Shown: piece by piece, positions 20,120 through 27,968 of the stretch
Numbering within the stretch: position 1 is the stretch's first letter
Layout: the number at the start of each line of letters is the position of its first letter
IMG/VR virus record: IMGVR_UViG_3300028394_000183
Span: 1 to 35,849 of that record
Source: a virus
Direction: 5' to 3' (one strand)
Length of the DNA stretch: 35,849 nt
Program-made: the position numbers and the translations under genes
Notes under the pieces: model-generated
Database searches by the model: none
What the model saw: the letters and a program-made list of their open reading frames with translations, nothing else
Told to the model about the DNA's origin: nothing

Positions 20120-20634
20120 GCACGCCCACACCCCGCACCGACGCGGCAACCTATCCCGCCGATTGCTTGGGCGCGACGCTCGTCACGAATCGCGATTGCT
20201 CGCGTGAGCTTGAACGCGAACTCGACGCGCTCACCGCTGAGCGCGACCAACTCCGCGCAGACCTAGAGCAGGCGGACGCGTTCTACCAGCGGGCGTGCGA
20301 GGTCGAGCATGAACTCCGCGCCGAGGTGAAGCGGATGACGCACGCCTATGAGTACGACCACAAGTGCCTGTATGAAGTGCGAGATCGGTGTCATTTGTGG
20401 AAGCAACGCGCCGAGAAAGCCGAGGTTGACCTCGCCGCAGCCAAAGAACGGCTGCGCAGCGAGGCGATGGATGATTATGCGTCAATTAAAGATTTGCAAC
20501 GCGAACTCGCCATTGAGCGGGCGCGGTTGAATTGGCTCGAAACGCCATCAGGCATGGATTGGCAGTGGGAACCGGAGCGGCTGACGGTGAGTCGCGCAAG
20601 TATTGACGCGGCTATGAAGGAGGATGCGAAATGA
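20116..20634 (+). CDS. PTPRTD-family coiled-coil protein, long copy (172 aa)
   Basis: This copy has STPTPRTDAATYP at the N-terminus, then ELERELDALTAERDQLRADL (about 34-53). Almost continuous heptads follow to residue 135, then IERARLNWLETPSG, and the C-terminal SIDAAMKEDAK. DNA identity to copy C over the LTAERDQLRA block (20229-20262 against 19954-19990) points to recent duplication or gene conversion. It is coupled by ATGA overlaps. Function is unknown; oligomerisation is certain to be its main biochemical property. Confidence 0.72.
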   Translation: MSTPTPRTDAATYPADCLGATLVTNRDCSRELERELDALTAERDQLRADLEQADAFYQRACEVEHELRAEVKRMTHAYEYDHKCLYEVRDRCHLWKQRAEKAEVDLAAAKERLRSEAMDDYASIKDLQRELAIERARLNWLETPSGMDWQWEPERLTVSRASIDAAMKEDAK

Positions 20635-20903
20635 ACACGCCTACACCCCGCACGGACGCTTACGAATACGACGCAGGATGGGCGGCCGCCAGGTATGGCG
20701 AGCGTTGGAAGCCGATGGACTTCGCCCGTGCGCTCGAAACCGAACTTACCGTTGAGCGCGAGAAAGTGAAACTGCTGCGCAGCGCGCTCGAAAACCTTGC
20801 AGACGAGCAGAACGGTGCGCCGCTGGAAACGCGCCGTGACGAATGGCAAGCGGCGATGGATGAAGCTTGCGACGCCCTTGCCGCAACGCAGGGCGCAAAA
20901 TGA
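20631..20903 (+). CDS. PTPRTD-family protein, divergent copy (90 aa)
   Basis: NTPTPRTDAYEYDAGW at the N-terminus, ALETELTVEREKVKLLRSAL in the coiled-coil and a C-terminal T-Q-G-A-K mark a diverged family member. It lacks the D-W-L-E motif. It starts and ends by ATGA overlaps. Another reading is a chimera in which only the ends derive from the family. Confidence 0.68.
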   Translation: MNTPTPRTDAYEYDAGWAAARYGERWKPMDFARALETELTVEREKVKLLRSALENLADEQNGAPLETRRDEWQAAMDEACDALAATQGAK

Positions 20904-21274
20904 GCACAGAAGAAACCATGCCCACTTGTCAGCCAGACGTAGCGCACGCACGGGCCAAAGACCTGGACGCAGCCAGCGATGCCAAGCTCGCCTTGATCTG
21001 CGGAGAAATGACTGCTGGAGAGATTCGTACCCTTCGCGCAATGCTCAGTTACATCCTCAGACCTGCTGCCGAGGAAAAGTTAAAAGGCTTCCAACGTATG
21101 GCGAACGCTCTGGAAATTGTCCGAAAATACAATGAAGACGTGGAGAAATGGATGGCGCAGCATATTGGGCACTTACGCGACGATAGGGAGAAAATGGAGC
21201 GGCAAATTTACAGCCTGAAACGCAGAGTCTGCCGCATCGAGAAAGCATCTATCGAGCAATGCAATAATAAATAA
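20900..21274 (+). CDS. hypothetical 124-aa coiled-coil protein closing the cluster
   Basis: The start is the ATG at 20900 (MSTEETMPTCQP), coupled by ATGA; the longer frame from 20867 is a shadow. The protein is helical and basic towards the end (DDREKMERQIYSLKRRVCRI), with no PTPRTD motif. It is the last gene of the cluster; a 41-bp AT-rich gap follows. No family is recognised. Confidence 0.65.
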   Translation: MSTEETMPTCQPDVAHARAKDLDAASDAKLALICGEMTAGEIRTLRAMLSYILRPAAEEKLKGFQRMANALEIVRKYNEDVEKWMAQHIGHLRDDREKMERQIYSLKRRVCRIEKASIEQCNNK

Positions 21275-21315
21275 CATCGTAATTGAGAAAAAGTATCAAC
21301 ACACCATAAACCCCC

Positions 21316-21603
21316 ATGAAAATTGAAATGAAACGTCCTAACAAGCAAATGTGCGAAAACGTCGAAACCATGTTAAATGATTTCGCGAAAATCAGCACCA
21401 TCGCCCGCACACTCAAAACCCAAATGGTAACGGTCTATCGTTACATTTCTTACCTCCAATACACCAAGGTCATGGTCAGTGATGCGGAGCTGAAAATGAT
21501 TATCAACCACAGGAAGGCCCGTAAAGCCGCTGCAGCCGCTCCAGCCCAGTCCACACCCGCACCAGGCGTTACCCATGCCGCTACGCCCGTTCTAGGGGCA
21601 TAG
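21316..21603 (+). CDS. helix-turn-helix-like DNA-binding protein, 95 aa
   Basis: The central part has FAKISTIARTLKTQMVTVYR followed by YISYL (about 24-48). This is a helix-turn-helix pattern (I-A-R-T-L-x-x-x-x-x-T-V-Y-R-Y-I) with basic flanks. The C-terminus is an Ala/Pro-rich disordered tail. It follows a small gap with a TGAGAAAAAG motif shared with the region before 16436, so it may be separately transcribed. It could be a late-gene activator or repressor; the target is unknown. Confidence 0.6.
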   Translation: MKIEMKRPNKQMCENVETMLNDFAKISTIARTLKTQMVTVYRYISYLQYTKVMVSDAELKMIINHRKARKAAAAAPAQSTPAPGVTHAATPVLGA

Positions 21604-21616
21604 GAAGCGGTGTCTA

Positions 21617-21853
21617 ATGGCCCGTCCTCCGTACCTTCCGCCAGATCCTATCTCCGTCTCCTACTTCAAGGGACGGAAGTACCGCGTCCGCACCACCCCG
21701 TGGCACGTCAAGCGGATGCGGGAACTCTACTGGGAAGGCGTCCCTTGCAAGTCCATCGCCCGTCTCTTCAACCTATCCTACAACTATGCGTGGCAAATCG
21801 TTAACTTCTATCGCCTCCGTAAAACGCAAGGTGAAATCCAAGGTCGCGAATAA
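21617..21853 (+). CDS. helix-turn-helix protein, 78 aa
   Basis: This 78-aa basic protein has YFKGRKYRVRTTPWHVKRMR, then a clear HTH-like ELYWEGVPCKSIARLFNLSY followed by NYAWQIV (about 36-62). The pattern G-x-x-x-x-x-I-A-R-x-F-x-x-S-x-x-x-A-W-x-I-V resembles resolvase or sigma-region-4 type HTHs. It begins 13 bp after the previous gene and overlaps the start of the rusA frame. A transcriptional regulator or recombination accessory is likely. Confidence 0.65.
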   Translation: MARPPYLPPDPISVSYFKGRKYRVRTTPWHVKRMRELYWEGVPCKSIARLFNLSYNYAWQIVNFYRLRKTQGEIQGRE

Positions 21854-22192
21854 ATCATGGAACCCCAATCTTCCCTACCCACTACACATAACCCTCACGG
21901 GCTACAACACACCCAGCCTAAACACGATGCTGGGGCGCAATTTCTGGATCCTAACAAAGCTAAAAAAGGAAGCAAGGGACGCCCTCGTTTCTGCGTTACG
22001 ATCACCCGCTACGGTAGCAGGCCCTTGGATGTCGACAACGGCGCAGGGGGCTGCAAACCCCTCCTAGACGCTATCCGCTACGAGGGTCTCATCCCAGATG
22101 ATGACCCCAGCAGCATAGAATTTCAGTTCCGACAGTACCAGGTTACTAAACCTCACCGTCGTACCGAAATCCTGATCGAGCAGATCCCTTAG
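21831..22192 (+). CDS. rusA: RusA-like Holliday-junction resolvase split by a -1 frameshift
   Basis: The N-terminal half is in one frame, starting at a GTG at 21831 or an ATG at 21786: PYPLHITLTGYNTPSLN, then W-x-x-x-x-K-L-K-K-E-A-R-D-A-L, the usual RusA start. The C-terminal half is in the -1 frame: VTITRYGSRPLDVDN, then G-G-C-K-P-L-L-D-A-I-R and G-L-I-P-D-D-D-P, with the catalytic-type Asp pair and Asp-Asp. Neither frame alone makes an active enzyme. An A_AAA_AAG heptamer (21962-21968) in the first frame would join them by -1 slippage. The alternatives are a one-base error in the A6 run or a true mutation. RusA would resolve recombination intermediates before packaging. Confidence 0.7.
21962..21968 (+). 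other. candidate -1 ribosomal frameshift site A_AAA_AAG
   Basis: The first-frame codons read CTA AAA AAG, so the heptamer is in the phase required for tandem -1 slippage, identical to the dnaX site. After slippage the ribosome enters the frame that encodes the catalytic half of RusA. No strong Shine-Dalgarno sequence lies 10 nt upstream. Only a weak AGGG/CCCT hairpin is visible shortly downstream, so stimulating elements are uncertain. Confidence 0.5.
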
Positions 22193-22467
22193 GACTCGTC
22201 GTATCCGCTGTCACCGTCGTCCTCTTTGTACTTCTTCTTCTTCTTCATGGCCTTGCCACCCGTACCCACGGGTTCAAGAGTGGCACTGAGGTTGACGATC
22301 TTGTAGCCTTTGCCGTCAATCTTCATCTTGGAACCGATGGAGGTTACGTCGATCTCTTTGCGGGCTGGGCGTTGTACCTTGTCAGGAATGCCCTGAATGC
22401 GATCTCCAGACGTGGCATTGCACTCGCACGGACTGTGATTGGAATTTGGAAGCGTTTTGTAGTTCAT
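22189..22467 (-). CDS. last late gene, 92-aa charged protein
   Basis: This 92-aa protein has a Cys-containing N-terminus (SPCECNATSGD), a beta-like middle (KMKIDGKGYKIVNLSATLEP), and a striking poly-basic then acidic end (KKKKKYKEDDGDSGYDES). Its TAA overlaps the TAG of the convergent rusA gene in TTAG. It is the distal end of the late operon. The family is not recognised; a virion-associated small protein is possible. Confidence 0.6.
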   Translation of the reverse strand: MNYKTLPNSNHSPCECNATSGDRIQGIPDKVQRPARKEIDVTSIGSKMKIDGKGYKIVNLSATLEPVGTGGKAMKKKKKYKEDDGDSGYDES

Positions 22468-22504
22468 GGGAAAGTTGCGTGAATTTATTTAACAATACGA
22501 AATA

Positions 22505-24142
22505 TCATTGAGGAGCAACATTTGTCTGCTGCTGGTTATCCTGCCTACGAGGATACATTTTCTGATAGAATTGAAGCACGCTGTTAGGCTCAGACTGCAT
22601 CTGCTTCAGTGCGGCCTGCGTAGATCCTCTTGCAGCCCGAGCAACGAAATCAGGCATCGCAACATAGGATGGTTTAGCTATCGTTTGCTGATACCAATTG
22701 GACTTTAGGATTTCCCGTGCGGCTGGAGCTACTGGAGCACGCAATAAATCTGGTATACTGCCAAGCATTCCTCTGCGAGTTTCGCCTGTTGCTTGCGATG
22801 AAACAACTGATTTCATGCGTGGATCATCCGCAAACCTCATCAAGGTATCAAGATTTCCAGTAACTGGAGAATCAGGAGATGCCATAGATCCCAATCGGCT
22901 CGCACTTACTTTTTCAGCAGGAGTTAATGCAGCTTCAATCGTCTTAATTTGAGAGATTAGCTTACGAGCATCCTCAAATTGCTTATACAATTCTTTGCCT
23001 TGAGGACCGTAAGACTCAAGACCCTCTTGAAGATTCTTTTTGTATTCTACCGCTGATTTACTGAATTCATTAGCTAGTTTTAAATCATTGGGATCGCGGG
23101 AAACTTTATACTTTTCCTGATAGCTTCCGGCGTTAAAATTAGCTTCTCTGAATTTATCAATATCGGCAGCTGCCTTTTTACCAAGTTCAATTTGTTTTTT
23201 GACGAATGCAGGATCTGCTTTTGCAATCTCAAGTTCGTGAGCATTTGTAGCAGTAAGCGCAGTCTTTCCCAAGGCAGCTTCATCAGCTTGAGCTTTAGAC
23301 ATTAAACCCCTGATGTCTTCATATGGTTTAGCGGCGGCTTTACTAGCTTTATCAAGCTGTTCGCTCAAACGAACGCCAAGTTGAGGTTTCACTCCAACGG
23401 AAGCAGCAGCAATAGATGTATAAAGCTCTTCATTTATATCACGAAGCTGCTTGGCGGTCGCCTCAGGCCCAGCAAGAACCTCTAGAAAAGAATTCAACGA
23501 GTTCTTGTTCAAAGAAGAAGGCATTACCTTAAGTCCAAGTGCTTGCGCTTTCTTAACGTAGTCATCAGCGAAGCCTTGAAATACTTTGCTCTGCTCGACC
23601 TTGGACAAAATCTTTCCTGGATCAACAATTTTACCAACGTATGTCGATAAAGCACCCATGCCGGCATACATTGATGCCTGTTCTGGACTCATAGGTTTAC
23701 CTTCAAGCAAAGACTGAGCAAGACCTGCTGCCAAATTAGCAGCAGCTTGTTTTGAGGCCTCTCTTGCCAATAGAACCGCCCCAGCTTTAGCTAGTGGCTC
23801 ACCAGGCATAGCATTAGCAATAGGAGCAGCCATTGCCTCCTCCATAGAGAAAGGCTTATCAGACACTTGTTGCCCAATTACATTGCCTAAGCCTCCTAGA
23901 ATAGCTCCACCAATAGATGCTCCAGCCGTACCAGCTACTCTAGCTCCAATTCCTTGCCCAATAGCCCCACTGACTCCTTCAATCAAACCAGCAGCAACGT
24001 TGCGTGCAGATATACCACCAGATGCTGGTTTTTGCATCTTATCAAATGCCTCCAAAGCCGCTAACTTGTCATCGGTAAGATCGCCATCATATGAGTATTC
24101 ATAACCAGAATCGCCGATTATTGTCTTGGTATTGTTTTGCAT
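22505..24142 (-). CDS. internal/ejection-type virion protein, 545 aa
   Basis: A short N-terminal domain reads TIIGDSGYEYSYDGDLTDDK, with L-A-A-L following. It resembles the v-x-F-e-x-P-d-x-x-x-D-e-x-i-x-A-a-l opening of many phage internal proteins. A glycine-zipper hydrophobic segment (about residues 50-92, with IGQGIGARVAGTAGASIGGA) could insert into a membrane. Long Ala/Lys/Glu helices fill 140-450, and the tail is Gln-rich. With its two upstream neighbours it makes the three-protein set that podoviruses eject ahead of the DNA to make a conduit. The function is inferred from architecture and order. Confidence 0.6.
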   Translation of the reverse strand: MQNNTKTIIGDSGYEYSYDGDLTDDKLAALEAFDKMQKPASGGISARNVAAGLIEGVSGAIGQGIGARVAGTAGASIGGAILGGLGNVIGQQVSDKPFSMEEAMAAPIANAMPGEPLAKAGAVLLAREASKQAAANLAAGLAQSLLEGKPMSPEQASMYAGMGALSTYVGKIVDPGKILSKVEQSKVFQGFADDYVKKAQALGLKVMPSSLNKNSLNSFLEVLAGPEATAKQLRDINEELYTSIAAASVGVKPQLGVRLSEQLDKASKAAAKPYEDIRGLMSKAQADEAALGKTALTATNAHELEIAKADPAFVKKQIELGKKAAADIDKFREANFNAGSYQEKYKVSRDPNDLKLANEFSKSAVEYKKNLQEGLESYGPQGKELYKQFEDARKLISQIKTIEAALTPAEKVSASRLGSMASPDSPVTGNLDTLMRFADDPRMKSVVSSQATGETRRGMLGSIPDLLRAPVAPAAREILKSNWYQQTIAKPSYVAMPDFVARAARGSTQAALKQMQSEPNSVLQFYQKMYPRRQDNQQQTNVAPQ

Positions 24143-24144
24143 GA

Positions 24145-25701
24145 TTATGAACGACTTTTAATCGTGAAACCCATATCTTTTAAACGTTGCTCAGGGGTTT
24201 TATCCAACGCTTTAAGAGCGTCACTTTGCTGTTTGTCCAATTCGTAAAATTGTTTGGTAGGCTCAGTAAGACCTTTTTCCAGAGCCGAATTAAGAGCCTG
24301 AAGTTTCTTACCAGCATATTCAGTTTGGATCTTGAAGCGATTAAGATTCTCCATGAACAAAGGATAACTTACAGATTGCTCAAAAGTCCCCTTGGAGGCT
24401 TTAAGCAATTCAAGTTCTTTAATTGCAATCTGTCCAAGGCTAGTGCCGCTAACTTTAAGGTTTCGCAAGGCATCAAACGCGATGTTGCCTTCTAGTGTTT
24501 GAAGGAGTGCTTTAACATCAGTGGACTCAGGAAGAAACTGTCCAGCAACTCTAGCTAGATTTGTCACTCCAGGTGATCCCACGCTGTATTTTGAAGCTGA
24601 ACGCTCGATCTTTTTGATCGTGTCCATCGTCGTATCAATGTTGCCTTTGATCGTCTCTCTCGATTTCTGTTCACCTTGCGCCTTTTGCTTTGCTTCTATG
24701 TCCGCAGGACTGCCTGCAATTGGACGAATAGCCATCGGTTGAATCCCAGCGGCTGTAGCAGGCGCAATAGCAGCAGGAACGCCAGCAGGAGCGCGAGCAA
24801 TGGCAGGAGCAGCACCTTGAGCGGCCTGCACAGCATTGATTGCAGCGATAGCAGCAGGCGAAGGAGTAGCCGCAGGCTGCATCCCAGCCCGCACTTGGCT
24901 ACCAGAGAGACCCATTTGGTCTGGTGCCATACTACCCGTTGACATGAATTGCCCTAAAGAAGCAGGAGCGGCAACGATAGTTCCAGAAGGACCAGAAGGA
25001 ACCTGTTCATATCCAGCTGGAATTGCTGGTGTATTTGGAACAACATTAGTAATAGCTCCAGTTCCTTGATTAAAGAAACCTGTTCCACCACCAGTTGAAA
25101 AAGTGCTTATTTTATTTTCTACTGGAGCTCGGTTGCTCATGCTTGTAACAAGAATATTTCCAGATCCATCAGGTGTACCTCTTGCTTCTAATGAAGCTGG
25201 TAATTTAGAAAAATCTTCCTGAGTCATTACCTGCCCAGGTTTAACTGCATTTGCTTTGGCAATTGCGCCAGAGGCTTGTGCATAAGCCAACATGGTATGT
25301 GCTTTTTTGTAGTCTTCTTCTATACTGGCCCTCTTCTTCTCTGAGAAGTCCTGAGCAATCGTTGCAAGAACAGCGGAGTCATTGCTTTTCAACTTACCAA
25401 CCTGAGCATTGGTCAATGAAGTCCTCACGCTCTCAGGAACCCCCATCGTATTGTTTTCATCAGCAAGCATACTATTAACATATTGCTTGAAGTCAGGATC
25501 CTGCATCATGCCAGTAAACTTGGCCAATGACTGCTTGTTGAAGTTTTGATTCTGCTGATATTGCTGGATGCCGCCCACCAACGTATCGGCAATCGTCTTG
25601 CCAAAGTCAGAACGCGCCTGCGCCCTAATGTTAGATGCGCGAGTCATTCCCTCGCCAATCAACTGACCACTGATGTCTTGAATACCAGGTGCGTAGGGCA
25701 T
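24145..25701 (-). CDS. internal/ejection-type virion protein, 518 aa
   Basis: The N-terminal 150 residues are helical (SNIRAQARSDFGKTIADTLV). A central Ala/Pro/Gly low-complexity linker (about 220-335) follows. The C-terminal helical domain has GTSLGQIAIKELELLKASKG, a pattern close to the G-x-x-L-G-x-x-x-x-x-E-x-x-L-L of ejection proteins in P22-like and SU10-like phages. It starts 1 bp after the Hint-domain gene and ends 2 bp before the 545-aa gene. It probably sits in the capsid core and leaves with the genome. Confidence 0.6.
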   Translation of the reverse strand: MPYAPGIQDISGQLIGEGMTRASNIRAQARSDFGKTIADTLVGGIQQYQQNQNFNKQSLAKFTGMMQDPDFKQYVNSMLADENNTMGVPESVRTSLTNAQVGKLKSNDSAVLATIAQDFSEKKRASIEEDYKKAHTMLAYAQASGAIAKANAVKPGQVMTQEDFSKLPASLEARGTPDGSGNILVTSMSNRAPVENKISTFSTGGGTGFFNQGTGAITNVVPNTPAIPAGYEQVPSGPSGTIVAAPASLGQFMSTGSMAPDQMGLSGSQVRAGMQPAATPSPAAIAAINAVQAAQGAAPAIARAPAGVPAAIAPATAAGIQPMAIRPIAGSPADIEAKQKAQGEQKSRETIKGNIDTTMDTIKKIERSASKYSVGSPGVTNLARVAGQFLPESTDVKALLQTLEGNIAFDALRNLKVSGTSLGQIAIKELELLKASKGTFEQSVSYPLFMENLNRFKIQTEYAGKKLQALNSALEKGLTEPTKQFYELDKQQSDALKALDKTPEQRLKDMGFTIKSRS

Positions 25702-25702
25702 A

Positions 25703-27925
25703 TTAGGCGTGATTTAAGAGGACTTGTTTGATGGTCTGGACGATCATCTCTGGGATCATGGAATTGACGGGAACGCCAGCAATCCGATACCCACCAACAT
25801 CCGTAAGCAAGTCATAGCTAGTCGTAATTCCAGTGACTTTATCAATACTGACAATAGGCACACCATTCATCTCAGCACCAACTACCCATTCACGGGCTGG
25901 AACATCAAGGATCTTATGTGGCCCGCAAACCGTGATAGACCCACCATCAGCCAAGGTGAACTCCAAGAACTCGCTTTCTGGATTCTCAACGTAAGAGCAC
26001 AACTGCTCGATACGCTTAACGGTATTGTCGTAGCCGATGACGTAATCGCCTCCGCGCAAGTCCTGAATCGGTACAGGACCATTAGGCGTGTCGATTTCCT
26101 GATAGCCTGGCATACACAGCATGGCAATTTTCACTGATCCACCGACTTTAAGCAAATCACCAACTAAGCTAGTATTGCTGGCTGATTTAGTAGCAGCTCC
26201 TGAAAGCTCGGCAGACCGCACAGCAGCATCGTAGTTTTTCTGAGCAATTTCCTTGGCAAGCTGGGCGTTTACATTCGTACCATAGACATCCGCAGCATAT
26301 GGGCTAAGAGGATTGAACGTGTTGCTCATCAGATTGCCAATAGGCGAGAAGATGTTTCCGGTCTGGAGATTGGCCATATTCATGATATTGCCATAACTGG
26401 CCTGCATTCCCGCACGGGCCTGATCCTCCCGTTGCTGACGGATGTTTTCACGGCCCATAATCTCAGCACCCACTGCGCCACGTCCCATTACCTGCCCACG
26501 GGCACCATAAGCCTCCCTAGCGGCCTGCTGGGACTGCCTGATGTCCTCTGGGGCAAGAATGCCGGCCTGACGCTGCTGCAAGCGTGCTAGGTCCGTCTTG
26601 TACTGGTTAATGACGCTAGATTCTGTGTCAGTAATGCCCTTAGGCATGAACTGCTTGTACAGATCACCGTACATTCCCATGATGCCGGACTGATTCTTTT
26701 GAAGAGCAGCTAACGTTTCCTCAAGTTCCTTACCGAAATCACGCTTAGTCGTCAGCGTTTGTGCATTGGTTCCATAAGTACCGACACCGCTATTGATGCT
26801 GTTTGGATCAAATGGAGTTACACCAGTGCCTGAAGCCGTAGTTGAAGCCGTAGTTGAAGCTGTAGTTGAGGCTGTAGTTGACGCTGGAGTTGTTCCTGGA
26901 GTGATTCCTGGAGTGACTCCTGGGATGACTGCTGTGTTTACTCCTGGAGTGACTTCTGGGATTGTTTGAGCCGTTACTGGTGGAAGAGTTGTTACATTAG
27001 GATTTAAACCACGATTCCTTGGATCACTGGATGGACCAATTAAACCTTGATTATATAATGCAATTTTGTCTGGGTCAGTATAACCACCATTAGCTGTGAC
27101 TGGTGCAAGAGTTGTCACATTTGGATTTAAAGCACGATTTCTAGGGTCACTAGCCGGTCCAATTAGACCTTGAGTATATAATGCAATCTTATCAGGGTCA
27201 GTATAACCGCCTTGAGCTGTTACTGGAGCAAGAGTTGTGATACCAGAAGACGAAGTTGCACTTGAACCAGAAGATGGAGCGACATAACCAGGATTAACTC
27301 CTGACATCAATGTATTCATCAGACTTGCCGCTTCCGCGGCAGTCATTTCGCCATCGTTAATTTTTGTTCCAGTTACTTCTACTTGTGGTAGATTTACTGT
27401 TGCTGGAGGATTAATTAGACCAACAGATGGAAGGGTGCCGCTTGAGTAACCTGCTGGCCCAATAAGACCCTGGTTGAATAAGTTCTGATTAGTTGCATCA
27501 CTATAACCACCAGCACCAGCCTCTACTTGTTGTCCAATGGGAACTTCTACCCTAGGAAGCGATACTGTTTCTGGAGGGGCAATTGGTTTTGATTCTGATC
27601 GACCGCTTTCGTAACCTTCTGGGCCGATACGACCTGCTTTATAATCTGCAATATTAACTGGATCCTTATATCCACCATCATCGGTAGGAGGTTGAAAAAC
27701 TACAGTGCCAGAAACAGGCGTACTGCCACCGCCACCAGGAACATAACCACCATAAAAAATGTTTCCGCTAGATAGACCTGCGTTGTACAAATCTAAATCA
27801 TTCAAATTGTTGAATCCAGGAGGTTCATTAACATTGAATGGAGGGAGCATACTGATTGGATCTTCACCACCACTACCATCCGCGCCAATGGTGCCATACT
27901 GAAATATTCCTGGTTTATATGCCAT
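25703..27925 (-). CDS. virion protein with C-terminal Hint (intein/hedgehog-like) domain, 740 aa
   Basis: Residues 1-350 are low-complexity, with G-L-I-G-P repeats (two 41-aa tandem copies) and a T-T-A-S repeat. Residues about 380-600 are helical and Gln-rich (EIMGRENIRQQREDQARAGM). At residue 604 a Hint domain starts: C-M-P-G-Y-Q-E-I-D-T, then IQDLRGGDYVIGYD, T-V-C-G-P-H (His670), YDLLTDVGGYRIAGVPVN with Asn721, then Ser722. The nucleophile Cys, the His, the terminal Asn and a following Ser are present, but the His before Asn is Val. Self-cleavage or splicing could shorten the protein to 603 residues, with 19 residues after Asn. It lies in the ejection/tail cluster. Confidence 0.72.
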   Translation of the reverse strand: MAYKPGIFQYGTIGADGSGGEDPISMLPPFNVNEPPGFNNLNDLDLYNAGLSSGNIFYGGYVPGGGGSTPVSGTVVFQPPTDDGGYKDPVNIADYKAGRIGPEGYESGRSESKPIAPPETVSLPRVEVPIGQQVEAGAGGYSDATNQNLFNQGLIGPAGYSSGTLPSVGLINPPATVNLPQVEVTGTKINDGEMTAAEAASLMNTLMSGVNPGYVAPSSGSSATSSSGITTLAPVTAQGGYTDPDKIALYTQGLIGPASDPRNRALNPNVTTLAPVTANGGYTDPDKIALYNQGLIGPSSDPRNRGLNPNVTTLPPVTAQTIPEVTPGVNTAVIPGVTPGITPGTTPASTTASTTASTTASTTASGTGVTPFDPNSINSGVGTYGTNAQTLTTKRDFGKELEETLAALQKNQSGIMGMYGDLYKQFMPKGITDTESSVINQYKTDLARLQQRQAGILAPEDIRQSQQAAREAYGARGQVMGRGAVGAEIMGRENIRQQREDQARAGMQASYGNIMNMANLQTGNIFSPIGNLMSNTFNPLSPYAADVYGTNVNAQLAKEIAQKNYDAAVRSAELSGAATKSASNTSLVGDLLKVGGSVKIAMLCMPGYQEIDTPNGPVPIQDLRGGDYVIGYDNTVKRIEQLCSYVENPESEFLEFTLADGGSITVCGPHKILDVPAREWVVGAEMNGVPIVSIDKVTGITTSYDLLTDVGGYRIAGVPVNSMIPEMIVQTIKQVLLNHA
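25763..26116 (-). other. Hint domain segment (118 residues)
   Basis: This is the part of the 740-aa gene from the putative N-terminal nucleophile Cys604 (codon 26114-26116) to Asn721 (codon 25763-25765). The A-type start (C-x-x-x-x-x-I-D-T-P-x-G), the R-G-G-D-Y-V loop, the block-B-like C-G-P-H and the F-like Y-D-L-x-T-D-x-x-x-Y are in the expected order. No endonuclease insertion is present, so it is a minimal Hint. Confidence 0.7.
26832..26886 (-). repeat. 12-bp tandem repeat encoding Thr-Thr-Ala-Ser
   Basis: About four and a half units of GAAGCCGTAGTT or a close variant encode a (T-T-A-S) stretch in the 740-aa protein. G-V-T-P-G type repeats precede it. It is a flexible linker and a likely length-variable site by slippage. 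Confidence 0.75.
26991..27236 (-). repeat. two tandem 123-bp repeats in the 740-aa gene
   Basis: Copies 26991-27113 and 27114-27236 encode 41-residue units. Each begins V/I-T-T-L-A-P-V-T-A and contains GGYTDPDKIALY and Q-G-L-I-G-P, then D-P-R-N-R and a final L-N-P-N. Degenerate G-L-I-G-P units lie further towards the N-terminus. The repeats are a probable stalk or spacer. Confidence 0.8.
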
Positions 27926-27968
27926 ATGCGTTAAATGTTATTACGATTTATGAGTATGTTAAAACAGA

